A DNA stretch of 64,000 nucleotides from Paraktedonobacter sp964250225 (lineage in GTDB: Bacteria > Chloroflexota > Ktedonobacteria > Ktedonobacterales > Ktedonobacteraceae). Below the pieces are notes generated by a model that was given only the letters and a program-made list of their open reading frames with translations, was not told where the DNA came from and did not search any database. The stretch's first letter is position 1, and every line of letters starts with the position of its first letter. Made by a program: the position numbers and the translations under genes. Location: contig CAXUEY010000002.1 of the NCBI GenBank assembly GCA_964250225.1, positions 1 to 64,000 of the forward strand. Reading direction: 5' to 3'. Shown one piece after another: positions 59,266-64,000 of this stretch.

Positions 59266-60222
59266 GTGGCTATTTTTCTCGATCTTGCCCTGCTTGTTCT
59301 CGGCGCGGTCCTTTTATTGTACGGCGCTGACTGGTTTCTCGATGGTGTGCGCGACCTGGCGCGCGTGCTGGGCCTGAGCGCCCTACTGTTGGGTATTTTG
59401 CTGGTTGGCCTGGAGCCAGAAGAAATGCTCACGGCAGCGCTGGCTTCGGGACGCGGTATCCCCGAACTGGCTATTAACAACGTCGTCGGCACCAATGTTA
59501 CGATCATCACCTGCGCGCTCGGCCTCTCGGCTCTACTCGCACCGATAGTGCTGCCGCGCACCGTACGCCGCCTGGCTCTGCTAGCCACGCTGGTCTCGCT
59601 AATCCCCATTGCGTTACTCTTCACAGGCCTCATCACTCGCCTGGAGGGTGCGCTGCTGCTGATCCTCTTTGCTGTCTACACGTTCTTCCTGTTGCGCGTG
59701 GATCGCAGCGCGCTTCCACGCGGCATGGAAGATGATGATGACGATGACGACAAACCCATAACCCACAAGCCTGGCCGCACCTGGCGCCTTGTGGGGCTAA
59801 CGCTGCTGGGGCTGGTCGTTATGAGTGGCGGTGGCTATCTGCTGGTCGAGGGCGCGCAACGCTTTGTGAGCACAACTGGCCTGGGAGCTGGCATTGTGGG
59901 CGGTACCATCGTCTCGCTGGCCACTGGCTCGGAGATGATCGCCCTGGGCATCAGCGCGGCGCGCAAAAAGCAATCTGAAGTACTGGTAGGCGGCATCCTC
60001 GGCTCTTTTGCTTATAACCTGCTGGTCACGCTGGGCCTGGCCGCAGTCATCAATCCCCTGCCCGTCGATTTTCACCAGACACTGATTCCGCTGCTCTTTA
60101 TGCTCGTCTCCCACCTGACCCTGCTCGCGCTGATCTGGCGTGGACACTTCGGGCGCGTCGCTGGCGGCATATTTGTGCTGGGATATGCGGCGTATGTGGC
60201 CCTGGTCTTTCTCGCGCGTTAA
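59266..60222 (+). CDS. CaCA-like cation/proton exchanger family membrane protein
   Basis: A 318-residue protein with ten or so spans in two similar halves; GTG start after GAGAGGGAG. Seen: first-half repeat VGLEPEEMLTAALASGRGIPELAINNVVGTNVTIITCALG and second-half repeat SLATGSEMIALGISAARKKQSEVLVGGILGSFAYNLLVTLG, separated by an acidic loop (EDDDDDDDKP). These match the alpha repeats of sodium/calcium exchangers, with LEPEE and ATGSE in place of the usual TSLPE. Ion not assignable. Confidence 0.83.
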   Translation: MAIFLDLALLVLGAVLLLYGADWFLDGVRDLARVLGLSALLLGILLVGLEPEEMLTAALASGRGIPELAINNVVGTNVTIITCALGLSALLAPIVLPRTVRRLALLATLVSLIPIALLFTGLITRLEGALLLILFAVYTFFLLRVDRSALPRGMEDDDDDDDKPITHKPGRTWRLVGLTLLGLVVMSGGGYLLVEGAQRFVSTTGLGAGIVGGTIVSLATGSEMIALGISAARKKQSEVLVGGILGSFAYNLLVTLGLAAVINPLPVDFHQTLIPLLFMLVSHLTLLALIWRGHFGRVAGGIFVLGYAAYVALVFLAR

Positions 60223-60283
60223 CACACGACAAGATCTCTTCACGCATCGAGAGCACGGCCAGGGCCAGTATACGCCGCATGCG

Positions 60284-61471
60284 CTAGCCTAACAGACGAG
60301 AGACCGTAGACAACGCCTGCTCCAGCTCGTCCTCACGTGTGAATCCGTGCGGGGCCAGGCGCACGCCTCGGCCACGCGCGGAGGCGATCACCTTCTGCTG
60401 GCGTAGCTCCTCTTCCAACTGATGTGCGCGCTCAGGTGAGCCTGCGTCCAGGGCCGTGGTCGCGCCTTTGGGGGTGCCCTGTTGTGGACCCAGCACACGC
60501 AATCTCAAACGCGGCGTTAGCTCGTAAGCAAGTGCTGAGAGGCGCTCGATGTGCGCGTGGATGCGCTCGACACCAGTACGCAGCACTAACTCCATGCCAG
60601 CGCGAGCAATGTACGCGTTGAGAATGGGCGGTGTGCCCAGGTCGAAGCGCGCCGCGCTCTGCGGGTAGTCCAGGTGGATGGCATCGAACGCGTAGGGGTT
60701 GGTGCGTCCAAACCAGCCAGTGATCGAGGGTTCGAGCCGATGCAGCAGCGCGGGATTCACATAGAGAAACGCGATACCCGCCGTCCCCAGTAAATATTTG
60801 AGTGTGCCGGCGACCAGAAAGTCCACGCCGCTCGCTTTAACGTCGATTGGCACGGTCCCTATCGATTGATACGCGTCCGCCAGCACCAGCGCGCCCTGGG
60901 CATGGGCCGCGGCAACCACCGTCTCCAGATCCGTCAGCGCGCCATGCGCGTAACACACATGGGGAACTGAGATCAACGTTGTCGCCTCATCCACGGTTCT
61001 GGCGAAGGCCTGTGTGCTGACCAGTCCCTGTTCATCGGCGGCAAGCATCTCCACATCCCAGCCGTATTTGCGCAGAGCCAGCCACGCGTGCGCCACCCCA
61101 GGAAACTCGACCTCGCTGCTAATCACGCGGCGCCGTGTACTTGTGACGTCCGCGAGCAGGGCGCTGGCCAGCGATGAGACCAGCTGAGAGACCGAGGTGC
61201 CAACGGCAATGTCTTCAGGGGAAGCCCCAATTAGCGTGGCAAAGGCGGCGCGTGCGCGCTCAACCTCCTCAACCCACGCGTTCCAGTGCATGCCCAGGCT
61301 GGCCCACTCGCCCAGAAACGTCTCGATGGCCGCGCGCACCGGCTGAGCCAGGGGCCCCTGCGAGCAGTTGGCCAGGTAGATGTCGGTTTGCAACAACGGA
61401 CAGGCCGCGCGTAATGTCTGTAATGGGTCTGTTATAGATGGGTCAGGCTGGTAATCAGGAGTGGTCTGCAT
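60284..61471 (-). CDS. Class V aminotransferase (PLP enzyme, SufS/kynureninase-like)
   Basis: A 395-residue PLP-dependent enzyme from ATG 61471 (GGAAAGGA upstream). Seen: IYLANCSQGPLAQPVRAAIETFLGEW start, HVCYAHGAL, the PLP-contacting LADAYQSIG (Asp199) and the Schiff-base Lys225 in VAGTLKYLLGTAG, plus a C-terminal subdomain. Members are aminotransferases, cysteine desulfurases or epimerases; activity not resolved. 19 bp behind the luciferase-like gene, cotranscribed. Confidence 0.87.
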   Translation of the reverse strand: MQTTPDYQPDPSITDPLQTLRAACPLLQTDIYLANCSQGPLAQPVRAAIETFLGEWASLGMHWNAWVEEVERARAAFATLIGASPEDIAVGTSVSQLVSSLASALLADVTSTRRRVISSEVEFPGVAHAWLALRKYGWDVEMLAADEQGLVSTQAFARTVDEATTLISVPHVCYAHGALTDLETVVAAAHAQGALVLADAYQSIGTVPIDVKASGVDFLVAGTLKYLLGTAGIAFLYVNPALLHRLEPSITGWFGRTNPYAFDAIHLDYPQSAARFDLGTPPILNAYIARAGMELVLRTGVERIHAHIERLSALAYELTPRLRLRVLGPQQGTPKGATTALDAGSPERAHQLEEELRQQKVIASARGRGVRLAPHGFTREDELEQALSTVSRLLG

Positions 61472-61490
61472 ATATTCCTTTCCTTTTAAC

Positions 61491-62450
61491 TCACACACGC
61501 GGCAGCACACCCGTCGCGAAGGCGTGCAATCCATCGATATCGTCGAGATCGAACCATTGGAGCATGAGTTCTTCCACACCGGCCTGAGCATACATCTGGA
61601 TTTGTGGCAGGATCTGTTCGGCATTGCCTATCAGCGCGCGACCACTGCGTACGATCTTCTCAATGGCCTGATCTAGTGGGAGATCGGCCAGTTCGGGATC
61701 GTTGCGGCGCCAGGCCAGACGCTGATCCAACTTCTCAGGATCACGTTCGAAGAACAGAGTAAGCATCATGGTGCGCCGAACCTCTGTGGGCTGGCGTCCA
61801 GCGGCACTGAGCAGACTGTCCAGGTGGGCAGAGCGCTCGCGAAACACCTCCGGTGAGAGGCCGAGAGCATTCCAGATGCTGGCGTAGCGAGCCACCAGCG
61901 GCAGGGTGCGTTTGACACCATTGCCGCCGATCAAAATTGGCGGACCGCCAAGCTGCTGCGGACGTGGCAGCAGGGTCGCACCTTTCAGCTGGAAGAAACG
62001 CCCCTCGAAAGAGACCGGTTCGTCGCTGCGCAACAAACGCGTAATCACTTCCAGCCCCTCTTCAAAGCGCGCCATACGAGTTGGGACACTGCCTAACTCA
62101 TAGCCAAAGAGGGTATGCTCGCGTTCTTGCCAACCCGCTCCCAGTCCAAGCAACATGCGCCCTTCGCTCAGGTCCGCGAGTGCCGAGGCTTGCCTGGCCA
62201 GCAGCGCTGGATGGCGAAACGAGAGCGGGGCGACGAGCGAACCAAAGTGGATGCGCCGGGTATGAGCGGCGAGATAGGTTAACGAGACAATCATCTCCAG
62301 CGAATCTTTATCGGGCGGACGCGCATTGGTGAAGTGGTCGGAACGAAAGAGGCCGGTGAAACCGAGATCTTCTACGTTCGTGACCAGCTGTTTCCAATGA
62401 GGCCAGGTCAGACCGTTCTGCCCCTCAATCATGAGCGAGATATCTACCAT
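61491..62450 (-). CDS. Luciferase-like (LLM) flavin-dependent oxidoreductase
   Basis: A 319-residue TIM-barrel flavin enzyme. Seen: opening VEDLGFTGLFRSDHFT, AHTRRIHFGSLVAPLSFRHPALLARQASALADLSEGRMLLGLGAGWQEREH and the FEEGLEVITRLL helix, all typical of the F420- or FMN-dependent LLM family; TLLPRPQQLGGPPILIGGNGVKRTL follows. Paired with the downstream aminotransferase, suggesting a joint catabolic or modification step. Cofactor and substrate unknown. Confidence 0.92.
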   Translation of the reverse strand: MVDISLMIEGQNGLTWPHWKQLVTNVEDLGFTGLFRSDHFTNARPPDKDSLEMIVSLTYLAAHTRRIHFGSLVAPLSFRHPALLARQASALADLSEGRMLLGLGAGWQEREHTLFGYELGSVPTRMARFEEGLEVITRLLRSDEPVSFEGRFFQLKGATLLPRPQQLGGPPILIGGNGVKRTLPLVARYASIWNALGLSPEVFRERSAHLDSLLSAAGRQPTEVRRTMMLTLFFERDPEKLDQRLAWRRNDPELADLPLDQAIEKIVRSGRALIGNAEQILPQIQMYAQAGVEELMLQWFDLDDIDGLHAFATGVLPRV

Positions 62451-62553
62451 ACGTTGCTTGTCCCTTCTAATGTTTTGGTGCTCTGATCATATCACATACT
62501 TTCAGTACAGTATTCTGCCCACATAAAAAGCTGCTGAGATACTGACCCATATG

Positions 62554-62590
62554 AAAAAGGGCAGCATGCCGTTGCTACAGGCGTGCTGCC
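62554..62590 (-). terminator. Rho-independent terminator on the minus strand
   Basis: GGCAGCATGCC (62560-62570) pairs with GGCGTGCTGCC (62580-62590), 11 bp with one G-U and a 9-nt loop. In the minus direction it is followed by C and five T (62554-62558 complement). It ends the acetyltransferase transcript (stop at 62688) ahead of the luciferase-like gene. Confidence 0.75.
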
Positions 62591-62615
62591 GCGTTTCTAA
62601 AAAACTGGAGACGTA

Positions 62616-62625
62616 CCACATGTGG
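62616..62625. repeat. 10-bp palindrome CCACATGTGG
   Basis: A perfect palindrome flanked by ACGTA on both sides, in the 237-bp gap between the acetyltransferase and luciferase-like genes. It may be an operator for the latter, but lies 166 bp upstream of its start and behind a terminator. Confidence 0.3.
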
Positions 62626-62687
62626 ACGTAACCCCAGACATGGTGCTTTCAGGGGAGAAAGACCCGGATGAAAGTTTGCTCACACGT

Positions 62688-63566
62688 TTATTGCACGCTT
62701 ACCCGATAATAATCGTAGCTGCTCGTTTCTTTAAAGCCACAAGACTGGTATAGCGAAAGTGCGTTTTTATTGGTCGTTGCCACTTCAAGCGTGATCTGCT
62801 GCTGACCCCTGGTAAGGATCTCCTGCACTGTGCGCGCAAGGATCTGACGGCCATAGCCATGGCCCTGATAGGCAGGCAAAACGCCGAAACCGTAAATATG
62901 TCCGCCGTGCGCGCTATACGAGACATCGATCTTGCCAATTACCACACCATCCAATTCGCCTACATAAAAACCGTGCTCTGCCTGCTCAAGTTTATCCGCG
63001 CTGTACCAACTCACTTCGTCTTCCGGTATATCAAAGGAGACCGCGGTAATGTGAGCGAACAGAGGAAGATCCTCTGGAGTAGCGGGTCGGAAGCGCAGGC
63101 GTTCATCGAAACGCGCGGGCAGAACGGGTTTCTCCAGCACCATCTTGTATTCGGTATGGTCGTAGTCGGCGTTCAATGAGCGCGCAAAAGTCTGGCCTGC
63201 TGCAGAGATTGGTTCAACGATCAGCAGCAGTTTCGGTAGGCCGCGCCGCTGACACTCCGCCTGGGCCTCTTGATAGAGCGCCGTGAAAATGCCACGCCGC
63301 CGATACGCAGGGTGGACCATACCGCTGATCTCGGCCTCGCTTGAGTTAAAGCTGTACAGCGGCAAGAAGCCCACCAGTTCGCCATCCTCATAGAACAGAA
63401 AATCGTTGGTCTGATCGGTTGGCCGTTGCTCTAAAATGCTCCAGTTCAGTTTGATATCCAGCCCCTCATATGTGTTACAGCGTTGCTCCAGTTGTCGGAT
63501 CTCCGCGAAGTCAGCCTGCGTCAGCTCCTGCCTTTTCACCAGACCCTGTATATGCTTGGTGGACAT
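62688..63566 (-). CDS. Tandem GNAT acetyltransferase
   Basis: A 292-residue protein with two GNAT domains. The first (about 45-140) has SGMVHPAYRRRGIFTALYQEAQAECQRRG, the second (about 155-292) has HIYGFGVLPAYQGHGYGRQILARTVQEIL and ATTNKNALSLYQSCGF; both carry the R/Q-x-x-G-x-G/A acetyl-CoA loop, the first in the form RRRGIF. Double-GNAT proteins of this kind acetylate antibiotics, thiols or peptides; acceptor unknown. Starts with GAGGAG upstream of the ATG. Confidence 0.92.
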   Translation of the reverse strand: MSTKHIQGLVKRQELTQADFAEIRQLEQRCNTYEGLDIKLNWSILEQRPTDQTNDFLFYEDGELVGFLPLYSFNSSEAEISGMVHPAYRRRGIFTALYQEAQAECQRRGLPKLLLIVEPISAAGQTFARSLNADYDHTEYKMVLEKPVLPARFDERLRFRPATPEDLPLFAHITAVSFDIPEDEVSWYSADKLEQAEHGFYVGELDGVVIGKIDVSYSAHGGHIYGFGVLPAYQGHGYGRQILARTVQEILTRGQQQITLEVATTNKNALSLYQSCGFKETSSYDYYRVSVQ

Positions 63567-63692
63567 AAGTGCTCCTCATCTCAGATTTCAATTTTTGGAC
63601 ATCGGGAGTATAGCCCGACCAGGCACGCGCTGTCAATGCCGGGAAAAAGGATGGCTCCCTCTCTCCAGAATTTATGGTATGCTTGTGCTAGC

Positions 63693-63733
63693 ATAAGGTG
63701 ATGTCCCAAAAATGTGAGGGAGCGGCACCTTAT
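63693..63733 (+). repeat. Inverted repeat near the start of a small open frame
   Basis: ATAAGGTG (63693-63700) and CACCTTAT (63726-63733) match perfectly over 8 bp across a 25-nt loop. It could be an operator or an mRNA leader hairpin just before the ATG at 63747. Confidence 0.35.
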
Positions 63734-63746
63734 CCAGGTCGATGCG

Positions 63747-63938
63747 ATGCTGAAAAACTGGCGTTTACCTCCAAAACCGTATGTGGCCGCCGTTGATCGG
63801 GCCGCCCTGGATCTTTATGCGCGCTATCATACGACATTCAAAGGCATTCGCGTGTTACGTCAACGCAAAGTCTTTGTGTTCAGAAAAAGGATTGTGAGTT
63901 ATTATCCTGTAGATGCAGCTCTGATTGCATCTGAATAA
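63747..63938 (+). CDS. Possible small basic protein (uncertain)
   Basis: A 63-residue frame, MLKNWRLPPKPYVAAVDRAALDLYAR and on, basic and ending PVDAALIASE. Its upstream extension to a GTG at 63714 runs through an inverted repeat and has no ribosome site; ATG 63747 has only AGG nearby. I do not recognise it. It ends 39 bp before the next gene on the same strand, which favours a real gene slightly; it may equally be non-coding leader. Confidence 0.35.
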   Translation: MLKNWRLPPKPYVAAVDRAALDLYARYHTTFKGIRVLRQRKVFVFRKRIVSYYPVDAALIASE

Positions 63939-63977
63939 CGTAAGAAAAAGCAAGCAAGCAAGAAAGGAACTGTGAAA

Positions 63978-64000
63978 ATGGCTAAAGCACGTTGGAATGG
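63978..64000 (+). CDS. Start of a gene cut by the right edge, possibly DUF427
   Basis: AAAGGAAC lies about 8 nt before an ATG that opens MAKARWN. DUF427 proteins typically begin with a short basic stretch and then xWNGxxLAES, so this is a plausible DUF427 N-terminus, inferred from only seven codons. Confidence 0.4.

Noticed and set aside
1..64000. tRNA, rRNA, CRISPR, insertion sequences, prophage or att sites
   Set aside because: Read for tRNA-like T-arms, repeat-spacer arrays, transposase or integrase motifs and long terminal repeats; none found.

Overview
The window reads as chromosomal DNA of a free-living heterotrophic bacterium, most likely a member of Chloroflexota class Ktedonobacteria or a close relative. 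This is inferred from gene content and not from a marker gene. The signs are a Ser/Thr kinase fused to WD40 repeats, a BTAD-type carbohydrate regulator, several ECF sigma factors, many lipoprotein or Tat-type export signals with no outer-membrane genes, and protein sequences that look like Ktedonobacter families. No rRNA, tRNA, CRISPR array, insertion sequence or prophage was seen.

Layout. 1-4.4 kb holds a redox and stress group: a flavin amine oxidase, a CsbD-like protein, msrB-msrA, an OhrR-type regulator and, divergent from it, a PrxQ/Bcp peroxiredoxin. 4.5-12.0 kb is a sugar-uptake unit on the minus strand: BTAD regulator, (alpha/alpha)6 glycoside hydrolase, solute-binding lipoprotein and two permeases, with no ATPase gene. 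12.3-15.0 kb is a TetR regulator with an ABC-2 exporter. 15.2-15.7 kb is an AhpD/carboxymuconolactone-decarboxylase gene whose second CxxC cysteine is a UGA codon followed at once by a hairpin; it is the best candidate here for a selenoprotein. 15.8-33.3 kb is mixed: GH15, DedA, DUF402, an orphan DNA methyltransferase, an L,D-transpeptidase, a C39-like protease, flavin oxidases, a molybdopterin oxidoreductase fused to a membrane domain, and an ECF sigma factor with a partner membrane protein.

33.3-43.1 kb is an exopolysaccharide locus on the minus strand: flippase, acetyltransferase, Wzz-like protein, CpsD-like ATPase, an overlooked 43-residue membrane peptide, Wzy/ligase-like polymerase, two glycosyltransferases and an SGNH-fold protein lacking its catalytic serine. 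Several of these genes overlap by ATGA, which implies translational coupling. 43.6-51.3 kb carries a FemAB-like acyltransferase, an ECF sigma factor with two zinc ribbons coupled to an MFS transporter, an ArsR/MFS pair and a two-gene membrane module. 51.6-59.1 kb is a signalling block: a pseudokinase, a NarL-type two-component pair, a papain-like protein and the WD40 Ser/Thr kinase. 59.3-64 kb holds a CaCA-like transporter, an aminotransferase and luciferase-like oxidoreductase pair, an acetyltransferase and the start of a DUF427-like gene.

Most useful observations: the UGA plus SECIS-like hairpin at 15400-15441; four direct hexamers at exact 11-bp spacing (10491-10529) in front of the sugar-uptake genes, the layout expected of a BTAD/SARP binding site; matching -35 boxes in the divergent ohrR/bcp promoters; and the 43-residue peptide gene. 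All function calls are by reading motifs; no database search was run.
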